A stretch of 64,000 bases of DNA from Macrostomum hystrix (lineage: Eukaryota; Platyhelminthes; Macrostomidae): positions 13,262,001 through 13,326,000 of the forward strand of contig CATNEN010000038.1 of NCBI GenBank assembly GCA_950097015.1, in the 5' to 3' direction. Of the stretch, positions 1 to 15,300 are shown in pieces. Numbering within the stretch: position 1 is the first letter of the stretch; each line of letters starts with the position of its first letter. A program made the translations under genes and the position numbers. The notes under the pieces are model-generated. The model was not told the origin of the DNA, ran no database searches, and saw nothing but the letters and a program-made list of their open reading frames with translations.

Positions 1-3000
1 GCTTGAAGAGCTTAACGCGTGCTGCTGGCACACATCACGTCAAACTCATATTTCAGGTATATTGCTAAAATTCTAAATATAGGGTTCTAGCTCGTTTTCT
101 CGATTCATAATATCGTTCACAATTCCCCTGTCAGCAGATCTAGCGAAAGCTTGTTGCTGGCGATGTGAACACGCTATAACTAGCTGCTCTCGCGGATAGC
201 GTAGGGCTGCTAAAGAAGTACACAAAAACTTTTGCAGCTTTAGCTAGCCTGTTTGACTATAAAGTGTTTTGATGCACGCCTATTCATGAACAAGTGTAAA
301 TGAACATGTGCTGGCACACATCGCGTCATACTCATATTTCAGGTATATTGCTAATATTTGAATATAAGGTTCTAGCTCGTTTTCTCGATTAAAGTGATCG
401 TTGAAAATTCCCCTGTCAGCAGATCTAGCGAAAGCTTGTTGATGGCGATGTGAACACGCTATAACTAGCTGCTCTCGCGGATAGCGTAGGGCTGCTAAAG
501 CAGTACAGAAATAACTTTTGCAGCTTTAGCTAGCCTGTTTGACTATAAAGTGTTTTGATGCACGCCTATTCATGAACAAGTGTAAATGAACATGTGCTGG
601 CACACATCGCGTCATACTCATATTTTAGGTATATTGCTAATATTCTAGAGATTTAAAGTTTGTTTTCCTGATTAAAAAGTGCGTTAAAACACACCCCTGT
701 AGGCAGATGCATCTGAAGCTTGTTGCTTGCTCTGTGAACACGATATGGCTAGCTGCACTCGTGGATCGCATTATTCTGCGATAGCAGCACTAAATTACAT
801 TTGCAGCTCTAGCTAGCCTGCTTGACAGTGACAAGCGGGTTGATTCAAATGTAAGGAACAATTAGAGCACCTTGCTCACGTGCTTGAAGAGCTTAACGCG
901 TGCTGCTGGCACACATCACGTCAAACTCATATTTGAGGTATATTGCTAAAATTCTAAATATAGGGTTCCAGCTCGTTTTCTCGATTCATAATATCGTTCA
1001 CAATTCCCCTGTCAGCAGATCTAGCGAAAGCTTGTTGCTGGCGATGTGAACACGCTATAACTAGCTGCTCTCGCGGATAGCGTTGGGCTGCTAAAGAAGT
1101 ACAGAAAAACTTTTGCAGCTTTAGCTAGCCTGTTTGACTATAAAGTGATTTGATGCACGCCTATTCATGAACAAGTGTAGATGAACATGTGCTGGCACAC
1201 ATCGCGTCATACTCATATTTTAGGTATATTGTTAATATTCTAGAGATCAAGTTTGTTTTCCTGATTAAAAAGTGCGTTAAAACACACCCCTGTAGGCAGA
1301 TGCATCTGAAGCTTGTTGCTTGCTCTGTGAGCACGATATGGCTAGTTGCACTCGTGGATCGCATTAGGCTGCGATAGCAGCACTAAATTACATTTGCAGC
1401 TCTAGCTAGCCTGCTTGACAGTGACAAGCGGGTTGATTCAAGTGTAAAGAACAATTAGAGCACCTTGCTCACGTGCTTGAAGAGCTTAACGCGTGCTGCT
1501 GGCACACATCACGTCAAACTCATATTTCAGGTATATTGCTAATATTTGAATATAAGGTTCTAGCTCGTTTTCTCGATTGAACAGATCGTTGACAATCCCC
1601 CTGTCAGCAGATCTAGCGAAAGCTTGTTGCTGGCGATGCGAACACGCTATAACTAGCTGCTCTCGCGGATAGCGTTGGGCTGCTAAAGAAGTACAGAAAT
1701 AACTTTTGCAGCTTTTGCTAGCCTGTTTACTATAAAAAGTGTTTTGATGCACGCCTATTCATGAACAAGTGTAAATGAACATGTGCTGGCACACATCGCG
1801 TCATACTCATATTTTAGGTATATTGCTAATATTCTAGAGATCAAGTATGTTTTCCTGATTTAAAAGTGCGTTAAAACACACCCCTGTAGGCAGATGCATC
1901 TGAAGCTTGTTGCTTGCTCTGTGAACACGATATGGCTAGCTGCACTCGTGGATCGCATTAGGCTGCGATAGCAGCACTAAATTACATTTGCAGCTCTAGC
2001 TAGCCTGCTTGACAGTGACAAGCGGGTTGATTCAAGTGTAAAGAACAATTAGAGCACCTTGCTCACGTGCTTGAAGAGCTTAACGCGTGCTGCTGGCACA
2101 CATCACGTCAACCTCATATTTCAGGTATATTGCTAATATTCCGAATATAAGGTTCTAGCTCGTTTTCTCGATTCAAAATATCGTTCCCAATTCCCTGTCA
2201 GCAGATCTAGCGAAAGCGTGTTGCTGGCGATGTGAACACGCTATGACTAGCTGCTCTCGCGGATAGCGTAGGGCTGCTAAAGCAGTACAGAAATAACTTT
2301 TGCAGCTTTAGCTAGCCTGTTTGACTATAAAGTGTTTTGATGCACGCCTATTCATGAACAAGTGTAAATGAACATGTGCTGGCACACATCGCGTCATACT
2401 CATATTTTAGGTATATTGCTAATGTTCTAGAGATTTAAAGTTTGTTTTCCTGATTAAAAAGTGCGTTTAAACACACCTCTGTAGGCAGATGCATCTGAAG
2501 CTTGTTGCTTGCTCTGTGAACACGATATGGCTAGCTGCACTCGTGGATCGCATTGGGCTGCGATAGCAGCACTAAATTACATTTGCAGCTCTAGCTAGCC
2601 TGCTTGACAGTGACAAGCGGGTTGATTCAAGTGTAAAGAACAATTAGAGCACCTTGCTCACGTGCTTGAAGAGCTTAACGCGTGCTGCTGGCACACATCA
2701 AGTCCACCTCATATTTCAGGTATATTGCTAATATTTGAATATAAGGTTCTAGCTCGTTTTCTCGATTGAAAAGATCGTTGACAATCCCCCTGTCAGCAGA
2801 TCTAGCGAAAGCTTGTTGCTGGCGATGCGAACACGCTATAACTAGCTGCTCTCGCGGATAGCGTTGGGCTGCTAAAGAAGTACAGAAAAACTTTTGCAGC
2901 TTTAGCTAGCCTGTTTGACTATAAAGTGTTTTGATGCACGCCTATTCATGAACAAGTGTAAATGAACATGTGCTGGCACACATCGCGTCATACTCATATT

Positions 3001-3356
3001 TTAGGTATATTGCTAATATTCTAGAGATCAAGTATGTTTTCCTGATTAAAAAGTGCGTTAAAACACACCCCTGTAGGCAGATGCATCTGAAGCTTGTTGC
3101 TTGCTCTGTGAACACGATATGGCTAGCTGCACTCGTGGATCGCGTTGGGCTGCGATAGCAGCACTAAATTACATTTGCAGCTCTAGCTAGCCTGCTTGAC
3201 AGTGACAAGCGGGTTGATTCAAGTGTAAAGAAGAATATTCTAGAGATCAAGTTTGTTTTCCTGATTAAAAAGTGCGTTATAACACACCCCTGTAGGCAGA
3301 TGCATCTGAAGCTTGTTGCTTGCTCTGTGAACACGATATGGCTAGCTGCACTCGTG
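1..3356 (+). repeat. Satellite array, block 1 (forward orientation)
   Basis: Tandem satellite built of two homologous monomers of about 285-310 bp. Type A carries the CACATCACGTCA start and a GTTCTAGCTCGTTTTCTCG segment. Type B carries CACATCGCGTCA and a GCAGATGCATCTGAAGC segment. They alternate A-B as a ~596 bp dimer; both begin with TGCTGGCACACATC (near 24, 310, 595, 902, 1190, 1497, 1786, 2092, 2387, 2690 and 2972). The first three units read A-A-B, a local break in the alternation. The block is cut by the left window edge. No gene is seen in it; the ~62-66 codon open frames recur because the repeat recurs. Confidence 0.95.
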
Positions 3357-6300
3357 TTCACATCGCCAGTAACATGCTTTCGCTAGATCTGCTGACAGGG
3401 GAATTGTCAACGATCTCTTCAATCGAGAAAACCAGCTAGAACCTTATATTCAGAATATTAGCAATATTCCTGAAATATGAGGTGGACGTGATGTGTGCCA
3501 GCAGCACGCGTTAAGCTCTTCAAGCACGTGAGCAAGGTGCTCTAATTGTTCTTTACACTTGAATCAACCCGCTTGTCACTGTCAAGCAGGCTAGCTAGAG
3601 CTGCAAATGTAATTTAGTGCTGCTATCGCAGCCCAACGCGATCGACGAGTGCAGCTAGCCATATCGTGTTCACAGAGCAAGCAACAAGCTTCAGATGCAT
3701 CTGCCTACAGGGGTGTGTTTTAACGCACTTTTAAATCAGGAAAACATACTTGATCTCTAGAATATTAGCAATATACCTAAAATATGAGAAAGACGCGATG
3801 TGTGCCAGCACATGTTCATTTACACTTGTTCATGAATAGGCGTGCATCAAAACACTTTATAGTCAAACAGGCTAGCTAAAGCTGCAAAAGTTATTTCTGT
3901 ACTGCTTTTGCTTTAGCAGCCCAACGCTATCCGCGAGAGCAGCTAGTTATAGCGTGTTTACATCGCCAGCAACACGCTTTCGCTAGATCTGCTACCAGCG
4001 GAATTTTGAACGATATTATGAATCGAGAAAACGACCTAGAACCCTATATTTCGAATATTGCCAATATTCCTGAAATATGAGGTGTACGTGATGTGTGCCA
4101 GCAGCACGCGTTAAGCTCTTCAAGCACGTGAGCAAGGTGCTCTAATTGTTCTTTACACTTGAATCAACCCGCTTGTCACTGTCAAGCAGGCTAGCTAGAG
4201 CTGCAAATGTAATTTAGTGCTGCTATCGCAGCCCAACGCGATCCACGAGTGCAGCTAGCCATATCGTGTTCACAGAGCAAGCAACAAGCTTCAGATGCAT
4301 CTGCCTACAGGGGTGTGTTTTAACGCACTTTTTAATCAGGAAAACATACTTGATTTCTAGAATATTAGCAATATACCTAAAACATGAGTATGACGCGATG
4401 TGTGCCAGCACATGTTCATTTACACTTGTTCATGAATAGGCGTGCATCAAAACACTTTATAGTCAAACAGGCTAGCTAAAGCTGCAAAAGTTATTTCTGT
4501 ACTGCTTTAGCAGCCCTACGCTATCCGCGAGAGCAGCTAGTCATAGCGTGTTCACATCGCCAGCAACACGCTTTCGCTAGATCTGCTGACAGGGGAATTG
4601 TGAACGATATTCTGAATCGAGAAAACGGGCTAGAACCATATATTTAGAATTTTAGCAATATACCTGAAATATGAGTTTGACGTGATGTGTGCCAGCAGCA
4701 CGCGTTAAGCTCTTCAAGCACGTGAGCAAGGTGCTCTAATTGTTCTTTACACTTGAATCAACCCGCTTGTCACTGTCAAGCAGGCTAGCTAGAGCTGCAA
4801 ATGTAATTTAGTGCTGCTATCGCAGCCCAACGCGATCCACGAGTGCAGCTAGCCATATCGTGTTCACAGAGCAAGCAACAAGCTTCAGATGCATCTGCCT
4901 ACAGGGGTGTGTTTTAACGCACTTTTAAATCAGGAAAACATACTTGATCTCTAGAATATTAGCAATATACCTAAAATATGAGAAAGACGCGATGTGTGCC
5001 AGCACATGTTCATTTACACTTGTTCATGAATAGGCGTGCATCAAAACACTTTATAGTCAAACAGGCTAGCTAAAGCTGCAAAAGTTTTTCTGTACTTCTT
5101 TAGCAGCCCAACGCTATCCGCGAGAGCAGCTAGTTATGGCGTGTTTACATCGCCAGCAACACGCTTTCGCTAGATCTGCTGACAGGGGAATTTTGAACGA
5201 TATTATGAATCGAGAAACCGACCTAGAACCATATATTTCGAATATTGCCAATATTCCTGAAATATGAGGTGGACGTGATGTGTGCCAGCAGCACGCGTTA
5301 AGCTCTTCAAGCACGTGAGCAAGGTGCTCTAATTGTTCTTTACACTTGAATCAACCCGCTTGTCACTGTCAAGCAGGCTAGCTAGAGCTGCAAATGTAAT
5401 TTAGTGCTGCTATCGCAGCCCAACGCGATCCACGAGTGCAGCTAGCCATATCGTGTTCACAGAGCAAGCAACAAGCTTCAGATGCATCTGCCTACAGGGG
5501 TGTGTTTTAACGCACTTTTAAATCAGGAAAACATACTTGATCTCTAGAATATTAGCAATATACCTAAAATATGAGAAAGACGCGATGTGTGCCAGCACAT
5601 GTTCATTTACACTTGTTCATGAATAGGCGTGCATCAAAACACTTTATAGTCAAACAGGCTAGCTAAAGCTGCAAAAGTTTTTCTGTACTTCTTTAGCAGC
5701 CCAACGCTATCCGCGAGAGCAGCTAGTTATGGCGTGTTTACATCGCCAGCAACACGCTTTCGCTAGATCTGCTGACAGGGGAATTTTGAACGATATTATG
5801 AATCGAGAAACCGACCTAGAACCATATATTTCGAATATTGCCAATATTCCTGAAATATGAGGTGGACGTGATGTGTGCCAGCAGCACGCGTTAAGCTCTT
5901 CAAGCACGTGAGCAAGGTGCTCTAATTGTTCTTTACACTTGAATCAACCCGCTTGTCACTGTCAAGCAGGCTAGCTAGAGCTGCAAATGTAATTTAGTGC
6001 TGCTATCGCAGCCCAACGCGATCCACGAGTGCAGCTAGCCATATCGTGTTCACAGAGCAAGCAACAAGCTTCAGATGCATCTGCCTACAGGGGTGTGTTT
6101 TAACGCACTTTTAAATCAGGAAAACATACTTGATCTCTAGAATAGTAGCAATATACCTAAAATATGAGAAAGACGCGATGTGTGCCAGCACATGTTCATT
6201 TACACTTGTTCATGAATAGGCGTGCATCAAAACACTTTATAGTCAAACAGGCTAGCTAAAGCTGCAAAAGTTTTTCTGTACTTCTTTAGCAGCCCAACGC

Positions 6301-9300
6301 TATCATCGAGAGCAGCTAGTTATAGCGTGTTTACATCGCCAGCAACACGCTTTCGCTAGATCTGCTAACAGCGGAATTTTGAACGATATTATGAATCGAG
6401 AAAACGACCTAGAACCCTATATTTCGAGTATTGCCAATATTCCTGAAATATGAGGTGTACGTGATGTGTGCCAGCAGCACGCGTTAAGCTCTTCAAGCAC
6501 GTGAGCAAGGTGCTCTAATTGTTCTTTACACTTGAATCAACCCGCTTGTCACTGTCAAGCAGGCTAGCTAGAGCTGCAAATGTAATTTAGTGCTGCTATC
6601 GCAGCCCAACGCGATCCACGAGTGCAGCTAGCCATATCGTGTTCACAGAGCAAGCAACAAGCTTCAGATGCATCTGCCTACAGGGGTGTGTTTTAACGCA
6701 CTTTTAAATCAGGAAAACATACTTGATCTCTAGAATATTAGCAATATACCTAAAATATAAGAAAGACGCGATGTGTGCCAGCACATGTTCATTTACACTT
6801 GTTCATGAATAGGCGTGCATCAAAACACTTTATAGTCAAACAGGCTAGCTAAAGCTGCAAAAGTTATTTCTGTACTGCTTTAGCAGCCCTACGCTATCCA
6901 CGAGAGCAGCTAGTCATAGCGTGTTCACATCGCCAGCAACACGCTTTCGCTAGATCTGCTGACAGGGGAATTGTGAACGATATTCTGAATCGAGAAAACG
7001 GGCTAGAACCATATATTTAGAATTTTAGCAATATACCTGAAATATGAGTTTGACGTGATGTGTGCCAGCAGCACGCGTTAAGCTCTTCAAGCACGTGAGC
7101 AAGGTGCTCTAATTGTTCTTTACACTTGAATCAACCCGCTTGTCACTGTCAAGCAGGCTAGCTAGAGCTGCAAATGTAATTTAGTGCTGCTATCGCAGCC
7201 CAACGCGATCCACGAGTGCAGCTAGCCATATCGTGTTCACAGAGCAAGCAACAAGCTTCAGATGCATCTGCCTACAGGGGTGTGTTTTAACGCACTTTTA
7301 AATCAGGAAAACATACTTGATCTCTAGAATATTAGCAATATACCTAAAATATGAGAAAGACGCGATGTGTGCCAGCACATGTTCATTTACACTTGTTCAT
7401 GAATAGGCGTGCATCAAAACACTTTATAGTCAAACAGGCTAGCTAAAGCTGCAAAAGTTTTTCTGTACTTCTTTAGCAGCCCAACGCTATCCGCGAGAGC
7501 AGCTAGTTATGGCGTGTTTACATCGCCAGCAACACGCTTTCGCTAGATCTGCTGACAGGGGAATTTTGAACGATATTATGAATCGAGAAACCGACCTAGA
7601 ACCATATATTTCGAATATTGCCAATATTCCTGAAATATGAGGTGGACGTGATGTGTGCCAGCAGCACGCGTTAAGCTCTTCAAGCACGTGAGCAAGGTGC
7701 TCTAATTGTTCTTTACACTTGAATCAACCCGCTTGTCACTGTCAAGCAGGCTAGCTAGAGCTGCAAATGTAATTTAGTGCTGCTATCGCAGCCCAACGCG
7801 ATCCACGAGTGCAGCTAGCCATATCGTGTTCACAGAGCAAGCAACAAGCTTCAGATGCATCTGCCTACAGGGGTGTGTTTTAACGCACTTTTAAATCAGG
7901 AAAACATACTTGATCTCTAGAATATTAGCAATATACCTAAAATATGAGAAAGACGCGATGTGTGCCAGCACATGTTCATTTACACTTGTTCATGAATAGG
8001 CGTGCATCAAAACACTTTATAGTCAAACAGGCTAGCTAAAGCTGCAAAAGTTTTTCTGTACTTCTTTAGCAGCCCAACGCTATCCGCGAGAGCAGCTAGT
8101 TATGGCGTGTTTACATCGCCAGCAACACGCTTTCGCTAGATCTGCTGACAGGGGAATTTTGAACGATATTATGAATCGAGAAACCGACCTAGAACCATAT
8201 ATTTCGAATATTGCCAATATTCCTGAAATATGAGGTGGACGTGATGTGTGCCAGCAGCACGCGTTAAGCTCTTCAAGCACGTGAGCAAGGTGCTCTAATT
8301 GTTCTTTACACTTGAATCAACCCGCTTGTCACTGTCAAGCAGGCTAGCTAGAGCTGCAAATGTAATTTAGTGCTGCTATCGCAGCCCAACGCGATCCACG
8401 AGTGCAGCTAGCCATATCGTGTTCACAGAGCAAGCAACAAGCTTCAGATGCATCTGCCTACAGGGGTGTGTTTTAACGCACTTTTAAATCAGGAAAACAT
8501 ACTTGATCTCTAGAATAGTAGCAATATACCTAAAATATGAGAAAGACGCGATGTGTGCCAGCACATGTTCATTTACACTTGTTCATGAATAGGCGTGCAT
8601 CAAAACACTTTATAGTCAAACAGGCTAGCTAAAGCTGCAAAAGTTTTTCTGTACTTCTTTAGCAGCCCAACGCTATCATCGAGAGCAGCTAGTTATAGCG
8701 TGTTTACATCGCCAGCAACACGCTTTCGCTAGATCTGCTAACAGCGGAATTTTGAACGATATTATGAATCGAGAAAACGACCTAGAACCCTATATTTCGA
8801 GTATTGCCAATATTCCTGAAATATGAGGTGTACGTGATGTGTGCCAGCAGCACGCGTTAAGCTCTTCAAGCACGTGAGCAAGGTGCTCTAATTGTTCTTT
8901 ACACTTGAATCAACCCGCTTGTCACTGTCAAGCAGGCTAGCTAGAGCTGCAAATGTAATTTAGTGCTGCTATCGCAGCCCAACGCGATCCACGAGTGCAG
9001 CTAGCCATATCGTGTTCACAGAGCAAGCAACAAGCTTCAGATGCATCTGCCTACAGGGGTGTGTTTTAACGCACTTTTAAATCAGGAAAACATACTTGAT
9101 CTCTAGAATATTAGCAATATACCTAAAATATAAGAAAGACGCGATGTGTGCCAGCACATGTTCATTTACACTTGTTCATGAATAGGCGTGCATCAAAACA
9201 CTTTATAGTCAAACAGGCTAGCTAAAGCTGCAAAAGTTATTTCTGTACTGCTTTAGCAGCCCTACGCTATCCACGAGAGCAGCTAGTTATAGCGTGTTCA

Positions 9301-12300
9301 CATCGCCAGCAACAAGCTTTCGCTAGATCTGCTGACAGGGGAATTGTGAACGATATTATGAATCGAGAAAACGAGCTAGAACCCTATATTTAGAATTTTA
9401 GCAATATACCTCAAATATGAGTTTGACGTGATGTGTGCCAGCAGCACGCGTTAAGCTCTTCAAGCACGTGAGCAAGGTGCTCTAATTGTTCCTTACATTT
9501 GAATCAACCCGCTTGTCACTGTCAAGCAGGCTAGCTAGAGCTGCAAATGTAATTTAGTGCTGCTATCGCAGCCCAACGCGATCCACGAGTGCAGCTAGCC
9601 ATATCGTGTTCACAGAGCAAGCAACAAGCTTCAGATGCATCTGCCTACAGGGGTGTGTTTTAACGCACTTTTAAATCAGGAAAACATACTTGATCTCTAG
9701 AATATTAGCAATATACCTAAAATATGAGTATGACGCGATGTGTGCCAGCACATGTTCATTTACACTTGTTCATGAATGGGCGTGCATCAAAACACTTTAT
9801 ATAGTCAAACAGGCTAGCTAAAGCTGCAAAAGTTATTTCTGTACTGCTTTAGCAGCCCAACGCTATCCACAAGAGCAGCTAGTTATAGCGTGTTCACATC
9901 GCCAGCAACAAGCTTTCGCTAGATCTGCTGACAGGGGAATCGTGAACGTTATTTTGAATCGAGAAAACGAGCTAGAACCTTATATTTAGAATTTTAGCAA
10001 TATACCTGAAAGATGAGTTTGACGTGATGTGTGCCAGCAGCACGCGTTTAGCTCTTCAAGCACGTGAGCATGGTGCTCTAATTGTTCTTTACACTTGAAT
10101 CAACCCGCTTGTCACTGTCAAGCAGGCTAGCTAGAGCTGCAAATGTAATTTAGTGCTGCTATCGCAGTCCAACGCCATCCACGAGTGCAGCTAGCCATAT
10201 CGTGTTCACAGAGCAAGCAACAAGCTTCAGATGCATCTGCCTACAGGGGTGTGTTTTAACGCACTTTTTAATCAGGAAAACATACTTGACCTCTAGAATA
10301 TTAGCAATATACCTAAAATATGAGTATGACGCGATGTGTGCCAGCACATGTTCATTTACACTTGTTCATGAATAGGCGTGCATCAAAACACTTTATATAG
10401 TCAAAAAGGCAAGCTAAAGCTGCAAAAGTTATTTCTGTACTGCTTTAGCAGCCCTACGCAATCCGCGAGAGCAGCTAGTTTTAGCGTGTTCACATCGCCA
10501 GTAACACGCTTTCGCTAGATCTGCTGACAGGGGAATTGTGAACGATATTTTGAATCGAGAAAACGAGCTAGAACCTTATATTTAGAATTTTAGCAATATA
10601 CCTGAAAGATGAGTTTGACGTGATGTGTGCCAGCAGCACGCGTTAAGCTCTTCAAGCACGTGAGCAAGGTGCTCTAATTGTTCTTTACACTTGAATCAAC
10701 CCGCTTGTCACTGTCAAGCAGGCTAGCTAGAGCTGCAAATGTAATTTAGTGCTGCTATCGCAGCCCAACGCGATCCACGAGTGCAGCTAGCCATATCGTG
10801 TTCACAGAGCAAGCAACAAGCTTCAGATGCATCTGCCTACAGGGGTGTGTTTTAACGCACTTTTTAATCAGGAAAACATACTTGACCTCTAGAATATTAG
10901 CAATATACCTAAAATATGAGTATGACGCGATGTGTGCCAGCACATGTTCATTTACACTTGTTCATGAATAGGCGTGCATCAAAACACTTTATATAGTCAA
11001 ACAGGCTAGCTAAAGCTGCAAAAGTTATTTCTGTACTGCTTTAGCAGCCCTACGCAATCCGCGAGAGCAGCTAGTTTTAGCGTGTTCACATCGCCAGTAA
11101 CACGCTTTCGCTAGATCTGCTGACAGGGGAATTGTGAACGATATTTTGAATCGAGAAAACGAGCTAGAACCTTATATTTCGAATTTTAGCAATATACCTG
11201 AAAGATGAGTTTGACGTGATGTGTGCCAGCAGCACGCGTTAAGCTCTTCAAGCACGTGAGCAAGGTGCTCTAATTGTTCTTTACACTTGAATCAACCCGC
11301 TTGTCACTGTCAAGCAGGCTAGCTAGAGCTGCAAATGTAATTTAGTGCTGCTATCGCAGCCCAACGCGATCCACGAGTGCAGCTAGCCATATCGTGTTCA
11401 CAGAGCAAGCAACAAGCTTCAGATGCATCTGCCTACAGGGGTGTGTTTTAACGCACTTTTAAATCAGGAAAACATACTTGATCTCTAGAATATTAGCAAT
11501 ATACCTAAAATATGAGTATGACGCGATGTGTGCCAGCACATGTTCATTTACACTTGTTCATGAATGGGCGTGCATCAAAACACTTTATATAGTCAAACAG
11601 GCTGGCTAAAGCTGCAAAAGTTATTTCTGTACTGCTTTAGCAGCCCTACGCAATCCGCGAGAGCAGCTAGTTATAGCGTGTTCACATCGCCAGTAACACG
11701 CTTTCGCTAGATCTGCTGACAGGGGAATTGTGAACGATATTTTGAATCGAGAAAACGAGCTAGAACCTTATATTTCGAATTTTAGCAATATACCTGAAAG
11801 ATTAGTTTGACGTGATGTGTGCCAGCAGCACGCGTTAAGCTCTTCAAGCACGTGAGCAAGGTGCTCTAATTGTTCTTTACACTTGAATCAACCCGCTTGT
11901 CACTGTCAAGCAGGCTAGCTAGAGCTGCAAATGTAATTTAGTGCTGCTATCGCGGCCCAACGCGATCCACGAGTGCAGCTAGCCATATCGTGTTCACAGA
12001 GCAAGCAACAAGCTTCAGATGCATCTGCCTACAGGGGTGTGTTTTAACGCACTTTTAAATCAGGAAAACATACTTGATCTCTAGAATATTAGCAATATAC
12101 CTAAAATATGAGTATGACGCGATGTGTGCCAGCACATGTTCATTTACACTTGTTCATGAATGGGCGTGCATCAAAACACTTTATATAGTCAAACAGGCTG
12201 GCTAAAGCTGCAAAAGTTATTTCTGTACTGCTTTAGCAGCCCTACGCAATCCGCGAGAGCAGCTAGTTATAGCGTGTTCACATCGCCAGTAACACGCTTT

Positions 12301-15300
12301 CGCTAGATCTGCTGACAGGGGAATTGTGAACGATATTTTGAATCGAGAAAACGAGCTAGAACCTTATATTTCGAATTTTAGCAATATACCTGAAAGATGA
12401 GTTTGACGTGATGTGTGCCAGCAGCACGCGTTAAGCTCTTCAAGCACGTGAGCAAGGTGCTCTAATTGTTCTTTACACTTGAATCAACCCGCTTGTCACT
12501 GTCAAGCAGGCTAGCTAGAGCTGCAAATGTAATTTAGTGCTGCTATCGCGGCCCAACGCGATCCACGACTGCAGCTAGCCATATCGTGTTCACAGAGCAA
12601 GCAACAAGCTTCAGATGCATCTGCCTACAGGGGTGTGTTTTAACGCACTTTTAAATCAGGAAAACATACTTGATCTCTAGAATATTAGCAATATACCTAA
12701 AATATGAGTATGACGCGATGTGTGCCAGCACATGTTCATTTACACTTGTTCATGAATGGGCGTGCATCAAAACACTTTATATAGTCAAACAGGCTGGCTA
12801 AAGCTGCAAAAGTTATTTCTGTACTGCTTTAGCAGCCCTACGCAATCCGCGAGAGCAGCTAGTTATAGCGTGTTCACATCGCCAGTAACACGCTTTCGCT
12901 AGATCTGCTGACAGGGGAATTGTGAACGATATTTTGAATCGAGAAAACGAGCTAGAACCTTATATTTCGAATTTTAGCAATATACCTGAAAGATGAGTTT
13001 GACGTGATGTGTGCCAGCAGCACGCGTTAAGCTCTTCAAACACGTGAGCAAGGTGCTCTAATTGTTCTTTACACTTGAATCAACCCGCTTGTCACTGTCA
13101 AGCAGGCTAGCTAGAGCTGCAAATGTAATTTAGTGCTGCTATCGCAGCCCAACGCGATCCACGAGTGCAGCTAGCCATATCGTGTTCACAGAGCAAGCAA
13201 CAAGCTTCAGATGCATCTGCCTACAGGGGTGTGTTTTAACGCACTTTTAAATCAGGAAAACATACTTGATCTCTAGAATATTAGCAATATACCTAAAATA
13301 TGAGTATGACGCGATGTGTGCCAGCACATGTTCATTTACACTTGTTCATGAATAGGCGTGCATCAAAACACTTTATAGTCAAACAGGCTAGCTAAAGCTG
13401 CAAAAGTTATTTCTGTACTGCTTTAGCAGCCCTACGCAATCCGCGAGAGCAGCTAGTTATAGCGTGTTCACATCGCCAGTAACACGCTTTCGCTAGATCT
13501 GCTGACAGGGGAATTGTGAACGATATTTTGAATCGAGAAAACGAGCTAGAACCTTATATATTTAGAATTTTAGCACTATACCTGAAAGATGAGTTTGACG
13601 TGATGTGTGCCAGCAGCACGCGTTAAGCTCTTCAAGCACGTGAGCAAGGTGCTCTAATTGTTCTTTACACTTGAATCAACCCGCTTGTCACTGTCAAGCA
13701 GGCTAGCTAGAGCTGCAAATGTAATTTAGTGCTGCTATCGCAGCCCAACGCGATCCACGAGTGCAGCTAGCCATATCGTGTTCACAGAGCAAGCAACAAG
13801 CTTCAGATGCATCTGCCTACAGGGGTGTGTTTTAACGCACTTTTTAATCAGGAAAACATACTTGATCTCTAGAATATTAGCAATATACCTAAAATATGAG
13901 TATGACGCGATGTGTGCCAGCACATGTTCATTTACACTTGTTCATGAATAGGCGTGCATCAAAACACTTTATATAGTCAAACAGGCTAGCTAAAGCTGCA
14001 AAAGTTATTTCTGTACTGCTTTGGCAGCCCTACGCAATCCGCGAGAGCAGCTAGTTATAGCGTGTTCACATCGCCAGTAACACGCTTTCGCTAGATCTGC
14101 TGACAGGGGAGTCGTGAACGATATTTTCAATCGAGAAAACGAGCTAGAACCTTATATTTAGAATTTTAGCAATATACGAGTACCTGAAAGATGAGTTTGA
14201 CGTGATGTGTGCCAGCAGCACGCGTTAAGCTCTTCAAGCACGTGAGCAAGGTGCTCTAATTGTTCTTTACACTTGAATCAACCCGCTTGTCACTGTCAAG
14301 CAGGCTAGCTAGAGCTGCAAATGTAATTTAGTGCTGCTATCGCAGCCCAACGCGATCCACGAGTGCAGCTAGCCATATCGTGTTCACAGAGCAAGCAACA
14401 AGCTTCAGATGCATCTGCCTACAGGGGTGTGTTTTAACGCACTTTTTAATCAGGAAAACATACTTGATCTCTAGAATATTAGCAATATACCTAAAATATG
14501 AGTATGACGCGATGTGTGCCAGCACATGTTCATTTACACTTGTTCATGAATGGGCGTGCATCAAAACACTTTATATAGTCAAACAGGCTAGCTAAAGCTG
14601 CAAAAGTTATTTCTGTACTGCTTTGGCAGCCCTACGCAATCCGCGAGAGCAGCTAGTTATAGCGTGTTCACATCGCCAGTAACACGCTTTCGCTAGATCT
14701 GCTGACAGGGGAGTCGTGAACGATATTTTGAATCGAGAAAACGAGCTAGAACCTTATATTTAGAATTTTAGCAATATACCTGAAAGATGAGTTTGACGTG
14801 ATGTGTGCCAGCAGCACGCGTTAAGCTCTTCAAGCACGTGAGCAAGGTGCTCTAATTGTTCTTTACACTTGAATCAACCCGCTTGTCACTGTCAAGCAGG
14901 CTAGCTAGAGCTGCAAATGTAATTTAGTGCTGCTATCGCAGCCCAATGCGATCCACGAGTGCAGCTAGCCATATCGTGTTCACAGAGCAAGCAACAAGCT
15001 TCAGATGCATCTGCCTACAGGGGTGTGTTTTAACGCACTTTTTAATCAGGAAAACATACTTGATCTCTAGAATATTAGCAATATACCTAAAATATGAGTA
15101 TGACGCGATGTGTGCTAGCACAAGTTCATTTACACTTGTTCATGAATGGGCGTGCATCAAAACACTTTATAGTCAAACAGGCTAGCTAAAGCTGCAAAAG
15201 TTATTTCTGTACTGCTTTGGCAGCCCTACGCAATCCGCGAGAGCAGCTAGTTATAGCGTGTTCACATCGCCAGTAACACGCTTTCGCTAGATCTGCTGAC

